Shown here: piece by piece, positions 42,301 through 51,422 of the stretch | Numbering within the stretch: the stretch's first letter is position 1 | Layout of the letters: every line of letters begins with the position of its first letter | NCBI RefSeq assembly: GCF_004216895.1 | Contig: NZ_SGXE01000001.1 | Coordinates: forward strand, 124,001 to 188,000 | Direction: 5' to 3' | Length of the DNA: 64,000 nucleotides | Source of the DNA: Aquimarina brevivitae | GTDB lineage: Bacteria; Bacteroidota; Bacteroidia; Flavobacteriales; Flavobacteriaceae | The notes under the pieces: generated by a model | Database searches by the model: none | Told to the model about the DNA's origin: nothing | What the model saw: the letters and a program-made list of their open reading frames with translations, nothing else | Program-made: the position numbers and the translations under genes

Positions 42301-43002
42301 GGAACTATAGCCACAGCAACAGATCAGATCACCGGTATTGACCTTAATGGTTTGGGCGACGGAACCATTACACTTAGCGTTACCTTAACCGATACAGTAG
42401 GAAATGAAGGAAATGCGGCTACGGACACTGAAACTAAAGACACCACACTGCCCTCAGTTACCATAAATTCTACTGAACCCTCACCAACGGACAATACAGC
42501 GATTGAAGTAACTGTAGTTTTTTCAGAAATCGTAACAGGTTTCGAATTATCAGATTTAGTGATAACCAATGGAGGTGCTACTAATTTAACAGGCAGTGGA
42601 AGCTCTTATTCCTTTACATTAATTCCAAGTTCAGTGGGTACAGTAAGCGTAGCTATAAATGCTGATGTCGCTACAGATACCGCTGGTAATGGAAATACAT
42701 CCGCTGCTCAATTCAGTATAGAGTTTGATCCGGATTTAGGAATTGAAGACGAATTACTGGCAGAAGGGTTACGGATATACCCAAATCCTACCTCAGGGGT
42801 TTTAAATATTACTGTAGCTAATAATATAAATCTGCAGTTATTTGAAATATTTGACCTAACCGGTAAAAAGGTGTTTGAAATGAAAACTACAACGATTAAT
42901 GAAGTTTATGAACTTGAAATTTCTAACTTGACAAGCGGTATTTATCTGCTAAAAGTAAATGCTACGAATGCTACAGCGGTTCAACAGATAGTAATTCGTT
43001 AA
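39325..43002 (+). CDS. Giant exported repeat protein with T9SS sorting domain (1,225 residues)
   Basis: Start at the ATG at 39325, followed by a clean signal peptide (LLILSISLILGLYTAQAQ). Three repeats of about 270 residues each combine a lectin-like or choice-of-anchor-type domain (ETFESLGNNITSFTSNGQPF) and, in the first two, an Ig-like domain (VDFIVTFNENANNVTTDDFS). Three copies of a 100-residue Ig-like repeat at 41557-42456 follow, then a further Ig-like domain (INSTEPSPTDNTAIEVTVVF) and a T9SS type A C-terminus (EGLRIYPNPTSGVLNI ... SGIYLLKV). Surface adhesin or matrix-type protein. It overlaps the methyltransferase end by 20 bases. Confidence 0.85.
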   Translation: MKQPTYKLLILSISLILGLYTAQAQFTETFESLGNNITSFTSNGQPFETTGGFRTQTSFSGTGASGSDVYLDNDSNTGTGTIYSIKTSDAANFTIKDVDIFLSEDNANTVGGNGGIIIRGKQGGGTIFTITKTTGIPTDFSTDNGFFNVDFTIEGGSDNSLTNIDEVEFELTGNFNYIAVDEFTFGPEETVTDTSPPSVLTIVRNGTPPTTADAVDFIVTFNENANNVTTDDFSIDLTGSASGSITGITGTGTTYTISTSGISGEGTLSIDLNAGTDIEDDLGNSGPAAFTNGENHVVSACFLESFEDFNTNDNTFGSNGIPFTTSGGLAIETVAGAGASNSDKYLDNDGTGAGTYAIASTGGELFTMKTLDIYLSSIAAGTTPTNDGTLTINGKVTGSTVYTISKNTDFPSSIANGDNGFFNINFATDGAADYTTTNVDEIEIIIGGSFVYVAIDHFEFCEEGTADTFPPEVLSIEVIGNPSSIADAVDFLVTFNENVNNVTTDDFSLDTSGTTGNITSLTGTGNSYTISVENISGQGTISIDLNASTDITDGLGNGGPAAFTAGENHIVSECFIENYESFSPGATTFTSNGVPFTLTNGLDVFSQSGAGTNGSDIFLDNEGAGTGTYAIATTDNSVFNPNTMYIYVSSIAAGGSPTDDGTLTIRGKFNGSVVYSIDLNSGNTSFPTSVGEGNNGFFLIDFATSGASDYTDINIDEIEIEIFSSFVYVAVDSFEFCQDDTAPTGYTVAIDQSPINSSNVGTASFTFTSAEVGATFDYTFSSSGGGSNVTGSGTIATATDQITGIDLSGLGDGIITLSVTLTDTASNTGSPATDTTTKDTTAPAGYTVSIDQSPINSSNVGAASFTFTSAEVGATFDYTFSSSGGGSNVTGSGTIATATDQITGIDLSGLGDGIITLSVTLTDTASNTGSPATDTATKDTTAPAGYTVSIDQSPINSSNVGVASFTFASAEVGATYDYTFSSSGGGSNVTGSGTIATATDQITGIDLNGLGDGTITLSVTLTDTVGNEGNAATDTETKDTTLPSVTINSTEPSPTDNTAIEVTVVFSEIVTGFELSDLVITNGGATNLTGSGSSYSFTLIPSSVGTVSVAINADVATDTAGNGNTSAAQFSIEFDPDLGIEDELLAEGLRIYPNPTSGVLNITVANNINLQLFEIFDLTGKKVFEMKTTTINEVYELEISNLTSGIYLLKVNATNATAVQQIVIR
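41557..42456 (+). repeat. Three 300-bp in-frame repeats (100 residues each)
   Basis: Units start at 41557, 41857 and 42157, spaced exactly 300 bases. Each begins GYTV-x-IDQSPINSSNVG and ends TKDTTAP. The first two are nearly identical in DNA. Related units occur in the next gene. Confidence 0.9.
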
Positions 43003-43028
43003 CAACTCAAAAAACCATAATCCTTTTA

Positions 43029-43066
43029 AAAGCCGAAGTTTAAGGAATAGACTTCGGCTTTATTTG
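43029..43066 (+). terminator. Terminator after the first giant repeat-protein gene
   Basis: AAAGCCGAAGT / ACTTCGGCTTT, 11 bp perfect, loop of 11, followed by ATTTG. Confidence 0.8.
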
Positions 43067-43223
43067 TGTATCAAATTTAGGTAATTCTACGTATTGTTGT
43101 GATTCACAAACATAACTAATTTGCAACGCTTTGGTTATGTCTTTTTAGAAAAGAGTTAACAACTTAATCTATTAAAATTCATAAAATTAAAATATCTTAG
43201 AAGAGATTTAAACCCAATAACTT

Positions 43224-46200
43224 ATGAAAAAACACTACGTAGTAAACCTTTCAATGCTCATTTTAATCTGCTATTTGAGCAGTTGGCAACCCTTATTAGC
43301 TCAAACTACCGAGGTTTTTGAAGATGAAACTCCTGGAACGACTAGTTTTACAGACAACGGTCAGAGTTTTAGTATAATTTCAACAGATGGTTATGATATA
43401 GAAGAATTTACCAATGGTGGTTATAATGGAACCAATACTGATAACAGGTTTATAGATAATTCTGATGCTCCGGGAAACGTTAATGACAACGACGGAACAT
43501 CGTTTTCTATTACTTCGGCTTCTGGTTTTACTGTTAAAGATTTATATTTATTTGTTGCGGATCCAACCGGTACCGGCTTCAACAATCCAAGTACAGGCTC
43601 TCTAACAGTGACTGGAAATTTAAGTGGTAGTCAGGTATATACCTTCACATTAAATTCAGGTTTTTCGGATGTTACCATTTTTGATCCTGATAATGGATTC
43701 ACGTTTATCGATTTTTCTAGCCAAGGATCTGACTACTCAAACACCACAATTGATGAGCTTATATTTACGGGGACTAATGAAATAGAATATCTGGCTTTAG
43801 ATGCGTTTAGATGGGATGTTGCTGCCACCAACAATGCCCCTGTAATTGGCGGTACAGTTGCCGGTCAAATTGTGAATGATAATGCGACGATTGCACCTTT
43901 CTCCGCTGTCACCATTACCGATGCTGACGGAGATAACGTATCTGCGACCATCACCTTAGATGATAATGCCAAGGGTGCTCTATCCGGAACAGGACTTTCA
44001 GGAACAGGACCTTACACGATTGCCAGCACTACACCAAGCAACTTACAAAGTTTACTCCGTGCTTTATCTTATAACCCTACAGATAATAGAGCTGCGACAT
44101 CAGAAACAACTACTTTTACTGTAGTAGTTAATGATGGTACGGTTGACACCACTGATAACACCACAACAGTAATTTCAAATGCGGTGGCACCCGTAATATC
44201 CAATGTAATCGTACCGGCTAACGCAACCTATGCAACGGGACAAACGCTGGCTTTTACGGTAAATTTTAACGAGAATATTATTACCACAACAACGGGTGGC
44301 ACGCCACAACTGGCGATCACTATTGGAGGAACTACTAGACAAGCTACGTATACAAGCGGCATTAATAATTCCGCTGTTTTTCAATATGTAGTGCAAGCTG
44401 GGGATCTTGATACGGATGGAATTGTTGTAGGTAGCTTAAGTGCTAATGGAGGTACTATTCAGGACTCAGGAGGTGCTAATGCAAATTTAACCTTAAATAA
44501 TGTAGGGAGCACTTCAGCCGTATTAGTGGATGGAGTTGCCCCGACAGTAACTAGCATTTCTAGACAAAATCCTACCACCACACCTACCAATGCTGATGCG
44601 CTAACCTGGGGTGTTACTTTTAGTGAAGCTGTAGTTAATGTAGATACTAATGACTTTTCCGTTTCAGGTACAACCGCATCGATTACTAACGTTACCAACC
44701 TAGGTGGTAATATCTATGCCGTTACCGCATCAGGAGGAGATCTAGCTGCGGTCAATGGAACCGTTACCTTAAGCTTTGCCGGTGGACAAAATATAACGGA
44801 TAGTCCAGGGAATGCCTTAACAAATACCACTCCAATAGGAACTAATAATAATTCGTATACACTTGACAATGCTGCTCCATCAGGTTATACGGTAACAATA
44901 GATCAATCACCAATTAACACTAGTAATGAAACTGCAACTAGTTTTACGTTTGCTGGTGCAGAAGTAGGGGTAACCTATAACTATACGTTTAGTAGTTCTG
45001 GCGGGGGAACCAATGTTACCGGATCAGGAACTGTTGCTACAGCTACCGATCAAATCACGGGCATCGACCTAAGTGGTTTAGGTGATGGAACCATTACACT
45101 TAACGTAACCCTAACAGATTCAGTAGGAAATACAGGAAGTGCAGCTACAGATACGGAAACAAAAGACACCACTGCTCCATCAGGATATACGGTAACTATT
45201 GATCAATCTCCAATTAACACGAGTAATGAAACTGCAACTAGTTTTACGTTTGCTGGTGCAGAAGTAGGGGCAACCTATAACTATACGTTTAGTAGTTCCG
45301 GAGGTGGAACCAATGTTACCGGATCAGGAACTGTTGCTACAGCTACCGATCAAATCACGGGCATCGACCTAAGTGGTTTAGGTGATGGAACCATTACACT
45401 TAGTGTAACCCTAACAGATTCAGTAGGAAATACAGGAAGTGCAGCTACAGATACGGAAACAAAAGACACCACTGCTCCATCAGGATATACGGTAACTATT
45501 GATCAATCTCCAATTAACACGAGTAATGAAACTGCAACTAGTTTTACGTTTGCTGGTGCAGAAGTAGGGGCAACTTATAACTATACTTTAAGTAGTTCTG
45601 GTGGAGGAACCAATGTAACCGGATCAGGTACTATTGCTACAGCTACAGATCAAATCACGGGCATTGACTTAAGCGGTTTAGCCGACGGAACAATTACACT
45701 TAGTGTTTCCCTAACCGATACAGCAGGAAACGAAGGAAACCCAGCAACAGACACTGAAACTAAAGATACTACTGCTCCATCAGGATATACGGTAGCCATT
45801 GATCAATCGCCAATTAACACGAGTAATGAAACTGCAACTAGTTTTACGTTTGCTGGTGCAGAAGTAGGGGCAACCTATAACTATACTTTAAGTAGTTCTG
45901 GAGGTGGAACCAATGTAACCGGATCAGGTACTATTGCTACAGCTACAGATCAAATTACAGGTATCGACCTTAGCGGTTTAGCCGACGGAACAATTACACT
46001 TAGTGTTTCCCTAACCGATACAGCAGGAAACGAAGGAAACCCAGCAACAGACACTGAAACTAAAGATACTACTGCTCCATCAGGATATACGGTAGCTATT
46101 GATCAATCGCCAATTAACACGAGTAATGAAACTGCAACTAGTTTTACGTTTGCTGGTGCAGAAGTAGGGGCAACCTATAACTATACTTTAAGTAGTTCCG

Positions 46201-48185
46201 GAGGTGGAACCAATGTAACCGGATCAGGTACTATTGCTGCAGCTACAGATCATATTACAGGTATCGACCTTAGTGGTTTAGCCGACGGAACGATTACACT
46301 TAGTGTAACTCTAACCGATACAGCAGGAAACGAAGGAAACCCAGCAACAGACACTGAAACTAAAGATACTACTGCTCCATCAGGATATACGGTAGCTATT
46401 GATCAATCACCAATTAACACGAGTAATGAAACTGCAACCAGTTTTACGTTTGCTGGTGCAGAAGTAGGGGCAACCTATAACTATACTTTAAGTAGTTCCG
46501 GAGGTGGAACCAATGTTACCGGATCAGGTACTGTTGCCACCGCTACCGACCAAATTACAGGTATCGACCTGAGTGGTTTAGCCGACGGAACAATTACACT
46601 TAATGTGATCCTAACGGATACCGCCAACAACACAGGTAGTGCTGCGACCGATACAGAAACTAAGGAAACAGTAGCACCAAGAATATCCAGTATAACACGC
46701 AGCAATCCTACAAGCTCCTTAACCAATAGTGATGCGCTACAATGGACCATAACATTTAACGAAGCCGTAACTGATATCGATCAGTTTGATTTTTTATCGT
46801 TAGAGTTAGGATCCTATACGGTTACTGCTACTCAGGTGAATTCAACGACCTATAATGTTACCTTTAGTGGTGGTGATGTAGTCAATTTTAACGGAACGGT
46901 ATCTTTAGCTTTTGCTTCAGATATGGGTGGTAATATTGATATTTTTGATACTTCCGGTAATAGATTAGTAAACACAACTCCAACTGGAACTAATGAGGAT
47001 AGTTTTGAGCTTGATAACACTGCTCCTTCTGGGTATACCGTAACCATAGATCAATCCGCTATTGTCTCTAGTAATGAAAGTGCTATTAGTTTTACGTTTG
47101 CTAGTGCAGAAGTAGGTGCAACCTATAACTATACCTTTAGTAGTGATGGCGGGGGAACCAATGTAACCGGATCAGGTACTATTGCCACCGCTACCGATCA
47201 AATTACAGGTATCGACCTTAGTGGTTTAGCCGACGGAACGATTACACTGAGCGCAACCTTAACAGACCCTGCCAATAATACTGGTAGTGCTGCGACCGAT
47301 AGCATTACAAAAGATACAACAGCCCCATCTGGCTATACTGTGGCTTGGGATGATAACTTAATTAATTCAACCGAGGCTACTTCCACTAGTTTTACGGTTG
47401 CTAATGCAGAGATTGGAGCAGATCTTACCTATGTAGTTAGTAGTTCTGGTGATGGCAATACGGCAACCATAAACAACAACCTAAGTATCTCTTCAACAAC
47501 CGAAGTAGTTACTTTAGACATAAGTGCTTTAGTTGATGGAATATTAACAGTAGAAGTTTTTATAACTGATTCTGCTGGAAATAACGGATCTACAGTGACA
47601 GATAACGCTGCAACCTTAGATCAAACGGCTCCTACGGTATCCATAAACTCCACAGAACCTTCACCCACAGATAACACAGCTATAGCTGTAACTGTTACTT
47701 TTTCTGAAGATGTAACTGGATTTGAATTGGCTGATTTGACTATATCCAATGGAACTGCTTCCAATTTAGCAGGAACAGGTTTAAACTATACCTTTACGCT
47801 AAATCCAACAGCTGCTGGTACGGTAAGCGTAGATATTAACGCAGACAGTGCTACAGATGATGCCGGAAACGGAAACACCGCTGCTAGTCAGTTTACGATC
47901 GAATTTGATCCAGCTCTTAGTGTTGAAGACGAATTACTAGCAGAAGGATTAAAGTTATATCCAAACCCGAATAACACTGGATTGCTATTCGTATCTGCAG
48001 ATAGTTCTTTGGAGCTAACCCGTGTAGCCATATTTGATCTTACTGGTAAGCTTGTTTTAGAGCAACCTTTAGATAGTACCAATAGCTTAGAAGAAGTTCA
48101 AATATCAAATCTAGAAGCCGGAGTATATATGATTGAAATAAAATCACTAAAAGGTTCAACAGTAAAAAGAATTGTAATACAGTAA
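43224..48185 (+). CDS. Giant exported repeat protein with T9SS sorting domain (1,653 residues)
   Basis: Signal peptide (LSMLILICYLSSWQPLLAQ), an N-terminal anchor-like domain (FEDETPGTTSFTDNGQSF), a cadherin-like segment (VTITDADGDNVSATITLDDN), Ig-like domains, six 100-residue repeats at 44883-46682, an Ig-like domain (ITRSNPTSSLTNSDALQWTI), two divergent repeats (47031-47330 and 47331-47630), a last Ig-like domain (INSTEPSPTDNTAIAVTVTF) and a T9SS type A C-terminus (EGLKLYPNPNNTG ... AGVYMIEI). It is a paralogue of the preceding gene in its C-terminal half. Surface adhesin or gliding/matrix protein by analogy; exact role unknown. Confidence 0.88.
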   Translation: MKKHYVVNLSMLILICYLSSWQPLLAQTTEVFEDETPGTTSFTDNGQSFSIISTDGYDIEEFTNGGYNGTNTDNRFIDNSDAPGNVNDNDGTSFSITSASGFTVKDLYLFVADPTGTGFNNPSTGSLTVTGNLSGSQVYTFTLNSGFSDVTIFDPDNGFTFIDFSSQGSDYSNTTIDELIFTGTNEIEYLALDAFRWDVAATNNAPVIGGTVAGQIVNDNATIAPFSAVTITDADGDNVSATITLDDNAKGALSGTGLSGTGPYTIASTTPSNLQSLLRALSYNPTDNRAATSETTTFTVVVNDGTVDTTDNTTTVISNAVAPVISNVIVPANATYATGQTLAFTVNFNENIITTTTGGTPQLAITIGGTTRQATYTSGINNSAVFQYVVQAGDLDTDGIVVGSLSANGGTIQDSGGANANLTLNNVGSTSAVLVDGVAPTVTSISRQNPTTTPTNADALTWGVTFSEAVVNVDTNDFSVSGTTASITNVTNLGGNIYAVTASGGDLAAVNGTVTLSFAGGQNITDSPGNALTNTTPIGTNNNSYTLDNAAPSGYTVTIDQSPINTSNETATSFTFAGAEVGVTYNYTFSSSGGGTNVTGSGTVATATDQITGIDLSGLGDGTITLNVTLTDSVGNTGSAATDTETKDTTAPSGYTVTIDQSPINTSNETATSFTFAGAEVGATYNYTFSSSGGGTNVTGSGTVATATDQITGIDLSGLGDGTITLSVTLTDSVGNTGSAATDTETKDTTAPSGYTVTIDQSPINTSNETATSFTFAGAEVGATYNYTLSSSGGGTNVTGSGTIATATDQITGIDLSGLADGTITLSVSLTDTAGNEGNPATDTETKDTTAPSGYTVAIDQSPINTSNETATSFTFAGAEVGATYNYTLSSSGGGTNVTGSGTIATATDQITGIDLSGLADGTITLSVSLTDTAGNEGNPATDTETKDTTAPSGYTVAIDQSPINTSNETATSFTFAGAEVGATYNYTLSSSGGGTNVTGSGTIAAATDHITGIDLSGLADGTITLSVTLTDTAGNEGNPATDTETKDTTAPSGYTVAIDQSPINTSNETATSFTFAGAEVGATYNYTLSSSGGGTNVTGSGTVATATDQITGIDLSGLADGTITLNVILTDTANNTGSAATDTETKETVAPRISSITRSNPTSSLTNSDALQWTITFNEAVTDIDQFDFLSLELGSYTVTATQVNSTTYNVTFSGGDVVNFNGTVSLAFASDMGGNIDIFDTSGNRLVNTTPTGTNEDSFELDNTAPSGYTVTIDQSAIVSSNESAISFTFASAEVGATYNYTFSSDGGGTNVTGSGTIATATDQITGIDLSGLADGTITLSATLTDPANNTGSAATDSITKDTTAPSGYTVAWDDNLINSTEATSTSFTVANAEIGADLTYVVSSSGDGNTATINNNLSISSTTEVVTLDISALVDGILTVEVFITDSAGNNGSTVTDNAATLDQTAPTVSINSTEPSPTDNTAIAVTVTFSEDVTGFELADLTISNGTASNLAGTGLNYTFTLNPTAAGTVSVDINADSATDDAGNGNTAASQFTIEFDPALSVEDELLAEGLKLYPNPNNTGLLFVSADSSLELTRVAIFDLTGKLVLEQPLDSTNSLEEVQISNLEAGVYMIEIKSLKGSTVKRIVIQ
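44883..46682 (+). repeat. Six 300-bp in-frame repeats, highly alike in DNA
   Basis: GYTV-starting units at 44883, 45183, 45483, 45783, 46083 and 46383, spaced exactly 300 bases and related at DNA level. Blocks such as AATGAAACTGCAACTAGTTT recur in most units. The units fall into two sub-types (SVGNTGSAATD and TAGNEGNPATD ends), suggesting amplification by recombination. Confidence 0.92.
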
Positions 48186-48207
48186 CTAAGTACAATTCAA
48201 GTATAAC

Positions 48208-48239
48208 AAAAGGACGAGATAAAATCTCGTCCTTTTTTA
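48208..48239 (+). terminator. Strong terminator after the second giant repeat-protein gene
   Basis: AAAAGGACGAGAT / ATCTCGTCCTTTT, 13 bp perfect, loop AAA, T-run of six. It could serve the minus strand too. Confidence 0.9.
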
Positions 48240-48324
48240 TGGAATCAAATTCCAGTATTTGTACGTATTTCATTTATAACAGCTTAGGTGTACATTTAAA
48301 AAACTAAACTAATACCTGTTGCCA

Positions 48325-48444
48325 ATGTGCCCTAAAAAGATTAATAGAATAAAATGTTTTATCAATACCGTCCCTTATGCAGTGGGATGCATTATCATTA
48401 TCCTCTTAGCAATGAATATATACCTACTCTGCAAGTTAATTTAA
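48325..48444 (+). CDS. Possible 39-residue single-pass membrane protein
   Basis: ATG at 48325 to TAA at 48444. A basic N-terminus (MCPKKINRIKCF) is followed by a hydrophobic helix (VGCIIIILLAMNIYLLC). This positive-inside pattern is what a small membrane protein would show. It lies in the 270-base gap between the terminator and the convergent permease gene, with an AAACTAAACTAA leader. No family and weak ribosome-binding signal, so low confidence. Confidence 0.3.
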   Translation: MCPKKINRIKCFINTVPYAVGCIIIILLAMNIYLLCKLI

Positions 48445-48455
48445 AAGATATAAGC

Positions 48456-49709
48456 TTACATACCTGTACGTATCGCTTCTACTGGATCTAATTTTGATGC
48501 CATCCAAGCAGGAATTATACCCGCAATTAAACCAATTATTGTAGAGAAAAACATACCCCAAAACATATTCGAAGAAGATAATATGAATTCAAAATCACCG
48601 GTTAATTGAGAAGCTCCTTTAGATATTAACCAAACGAATAATAAGCCTATAAGCCCTCCTATTACAGCAAGAATAATTGCTTCAAATAAAAACTGTAATA
48701 AAATAAACTTTTTCTTAGCTCCTAAGGCTTTTTGAATTCCGATTAAATTGGTTCGCTCTTTTACACTAACAAACATAATATTTGCAATACCAAATCCACC
48801 AACCAATAATGAAAATGCTCCAATAGCAGCACCTATAGCAGACATTGTACTAGCTATACTGTCGATAGCATCCGTAAATCCTTGAAGCTGATTGACAAAA
48901 AAGTTATCAACTTCATCAGGTTTAAGACCGCGTAGTGTTCTGAATTTCTGTTTCAGTTCAGCAATAAACTTAGCATTATCAACATCATCTACTGGCTTAA
49001 TGATTATTCCAGGCAGCGAAGCTTTATTATTATCCCCAAAAATTCTTCTTGCCATATTCACAGGGATAAAAACCGCGGTGTCTTTTGAATCACCAAACAA
49101 ACCAGAGCCTTCCTTTTTCAAAACGCCTATCACAGTAAATTTTTGACCATATAATCGCAATCGTTGTCCAATAGGATCTTGTTGTCCATAAAGACTATTT
49201 GCAATTTCATCTCCAATAACAATAACCGGGGTACCCGCTACAGACTCTTGTTCATTAAAGAAACGACCTTTTACTACTTGCAACTCTTCTACATCATAGT
49301 AATCATCTGTTACAGGATTAACATTAACATTGCTTACCGTATTTTCACCTCCCTTTACACTTTCGGGACCTACAAATAGAATAAAACTCATAGCTTCTAC
49401 CCCATTTAAGGACTTGTTGATATTCTGAAATTCATCATAGGTCACGTCAGGAAACTGCTCACGTTTCCATCTTGGTACCTGGGTAGGGCCAAAGGAACGT
49501 CTTGTTAAATAAATTGTACTATTGTCCAAAGAGCTTAAACTTCCTTTAATCTCTTTTTCTAAAGAATCAACCGCAGCCAAAACTCCTATTATTGAAAAAA
49601 TCCCAATGGTTACCCCAAGTAATGAAAGAAAAGTCCTTAACTTATTGTTCCTTAAGGCATTAACCGCAAATGCAAAACTTTCTTTGAGGACTCTTAAATA
49701 GATGAGCAT
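48456..49709 (-). CDS. MacB/FtsX-type ABC transporter permease
   Basis: 417 residues. N-terminal helix with LRNNKLRTFLSLLGVTIGIF (the family's conserved start), a large periplasmic MacB-PCD domain (about 45-280; DVTYDEFQNINKSLNGVEAM, VIGDEIANSLYGQQDPIGQ), then the FtsX domain with three helices (GAFSLLVGGFGIANIMFVSV, KERTNLIGIQKALGA, WMASKLDPVEAIRTG). These permeases work with a separate ATPase in export or mechanotransmission of lipids or peptides. No ATPase gene adjoins it here. Confidence 0.88.
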   Translation of the reverse strand: MLIYLRVLKESFAFAVNALRNNKLRTFLSLLGVTIGIFSIIGVLAAVDSLEKEIKGSLSSLDNSTIYLTRRSFGPTQVPRWKREQFPDVTYDEFQNINKSLNGVEAMSFILFVGPESVKGGENTVSNVNVNPVTDDYYDVEELQVVKGRFFNEQESVAGTPVIVIGDEIANSLYGQQDPIGQRLRLYGQKFTVIGVLKKEGSGLFGDSKDTAVFIPVNMARRIFGDNNKASLPGIIIKPVDDVDNAKFIAELKQKFRTLRGLKPDEVDNFFVNQLQGFTDAIDSIASTMSAIGAAIGAFSLLVGGFGIANIMFVSVKERTNLIGIQKALGAKKKFILLQFLFEAIILAVIGGLIGLLFVWLISKGASQLTGDFEFILSSSNMFWGMFFSTIIGLIAGIIPAWMASKLDPVEAIRTGM

Positions 49710-49793
49710 AGCTATATTTTTGAATCATTTAAAGATAGGACGTTTCCCTTTGATTTTTGTTACAAAATATCTAAAACAATTCATTATAATTCG

Positions 49794-49825
49794 TTGTCTA
49801 ATTGCATACTAAATTGCTACTTTTG
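49794..49825 (+). promoter_or_regulatory. Bacteroidetes-type promoter of purH
   Basis: TTG at 49794-49796 and TACTTTTG at 49818-49825 (TAnnTTTG match) with 21 bases between. The predicted start near 49832 is 17 bases before the ATG at 49849. Confidence 0.55.
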
Positions 49826-49848
49826 CGTTTTATCAACTAAATTTTCTC

Positions 49849-51381
49849 ATGAGCAACACAAAAACCGCATCTTCAGCGTTAATTTCTGTTTTTAACAAGG
49901 AAGGGTTAGCCCCAATCGTCAAAAAATTAGATGAATTAGGAATTACCATTTACTCCACAGGTGGAACTGAAAAATTCATTAAAGATTTAGGAATCGATGT
50001 TATCCCCGTAGAGGACATTACCTCTTACCCGTCCATCCTGGGTGGAAGAGTAAAAACCCTGCACCCTAAAGTATTTGGAGGTATTCTTAATCGGCAGGAG
50101 AACGAAAGTGATGTTGCAGAATTAGCAAAGTATGAAATTCCGCAGATTGATATCGTTATCGTCGATCTTTATCCATTTGAAAAAACCGTGGCCTCTGGAG
50201 CTTCTGAGCAGGATATAATTGAAAAAATTGACATTGGTGGTATTTCTTTGATTAGAGCTGCTGCTAAGAACTTCGCTGATGTTACCTGTGTAGCTTCCGT
50301 AAATGATTACTCCGAGTTCTTAGACGTAATTACTAAAGGCAAAGGAAGCATTTCATTAGCCGACCGCAAAAGATTTGCAGCAAAAGCTTTTAATGTGTCT
50401 TCTCATTATGATACTGCTATTTTCAATTATTTTAACAGCGATCAAGAGATTCCCGCTTTAAAAATAAGTGAAACCGAAGGCAAAGTATTACGCTATGGAG
50501 AAAACCCTCATCAAAAAGGCTTCTTCTTTGGTGATTTTGATGCCATGTTCGATAAATTACACGGTAAGGAATTATCTTACAACAATCTCCTTGATGTGGA
50601 TGCTGCCGTAAACCTGATGAATGAATTCAAGGCAGAAGCACCAACCTTTGCTATTTTAAAACATAATAATGCCTGCGGACTAGCGCAACGAGACACTATA
50701 CTACAAGCCTACATTGATGCCTTGGCTGGGGATCCCGTTTCTGCTTTTGGAGGAATCTTAATAAGTAATACTGAAATTGATGAGGCTACCGCAGAAGAAA
50801 TTCACAAATTATTTTGCGAAGTCGTAATTGCTCCTTCATTTAGCACTAGTGCGTTAGAAATCTTGAAAGGAAAGAAAAATAGAATTTTATTAATTCAAAA
50901 AGATATCGCGCTTCCAAAAACCCAAGTGCGAACGTGTCTAAACGGTAGCTTAGTGCAAGACAAAGACTTGAAAACAGATAGCGCGGCAGACCTTACAATA
51001 GTAACCAAAGTTGCTCCAACGGATGCTCAAATTGAAGATCTATTATTTGCTTCTAAAATCTGTAAGCATACCAAATCTAACACCATTGTATTTACCAAAA
51101 ATAAACAACTATTAGCCAGTGGAACGGGTCAAACATCTAGGGTAGATGCATTGAAACAATCTGTTGATAAAGCGAAGGCTTTTAAGTTTGACTTGCAAGG
51201 TGCTGTAATGGCCAGTGATGCGTTTTTCCCATTTCCAGATTGCGTAGAACTCGCTGACAAAGCGGGTATCAAAGCCGTGATTCAACCGGGAGGTTCTATT
51301 AAAGATCAGTTGAGCATTGATTATTGCGATGAAAATGGTTTATCCATGGTTATGACAGGAACACGTCATTTTAAACATTAA
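49849..51381 (+). CDS. purH: Bifunctional AICAR transformylase / IMP cyclohydrolase
   Basis: 510 residues, full length. The N-terminal MGS-like cyclohydrolase domain (ASSALISVFNKEGLAPIVKK, YSTGGTEKFIKDLG, GGRVKTLHPKVFGGIL) and the C-terminal AICAR transformylase domain (RYGENPHQKGFFFG, ILKHNNACGLAQRD with the Lys-His pair, MVMTGTRHFKH at the end) are intact. It performs the last two steps of de novo IMP synthesis. It is followed 41 bases later by mreB, a linkage common in Flavobacteriia, possibly cotranscribed. Confidence 0.96.
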   Translation: MSNTKTASSALISVFNKEGLAPIVKKLDELGITIYSTGGTEKFIKDLGIDVIPVEDITSYPSILGGRVKTLHPKVFGGILNRQENESDVAELAKYEIPQIDIVIVDLYPFEKTVASGASEQDIIEKIDIGGISLIRAAAKNFADVTCVASVNDYSEFLDVITKGKGSISLADRKRFAAKAFNVSSHYDTAIFNYFNSDQEIPALKISETEGKVLRYGENPHQKGFFFGDFDAMFDKLHGKELSYNNLLDVDAAVNLMNEFKAEAPTFAILKHNNACGLAQRDTILQAYIDALAGDPVSAFGGILISNTEIDEATAEEIHKLFCEVVIAPSFSTSALEILKGKKNRILLIQKDIALPKTQVRTCLNGSLVQDKDLKTDSAADLTIVTKVAPTDAQIEDLLFASKICKHTKSNTIVFTKNKQLLASGTGQTSRVDALKQSVDKAKAFKFDLQGAVMASDAFFPFPDCVELADKAGIKAVIQPGGSIKDQLSIDYCDENGLSMVMTGTRHFKH

Positions 51382-51422
51382 TTTTATTACATTTACCAAA
51401 CTGTAACTTTTTAACATCTTTT

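Noticed and set aside
44883-46682. Tandem repeats considered as CRISPR or non-coding satellite
   Set aside because: The 300-base units are fully in frame, encode an Ig-like domain and have no short repeat-spacer pattern.
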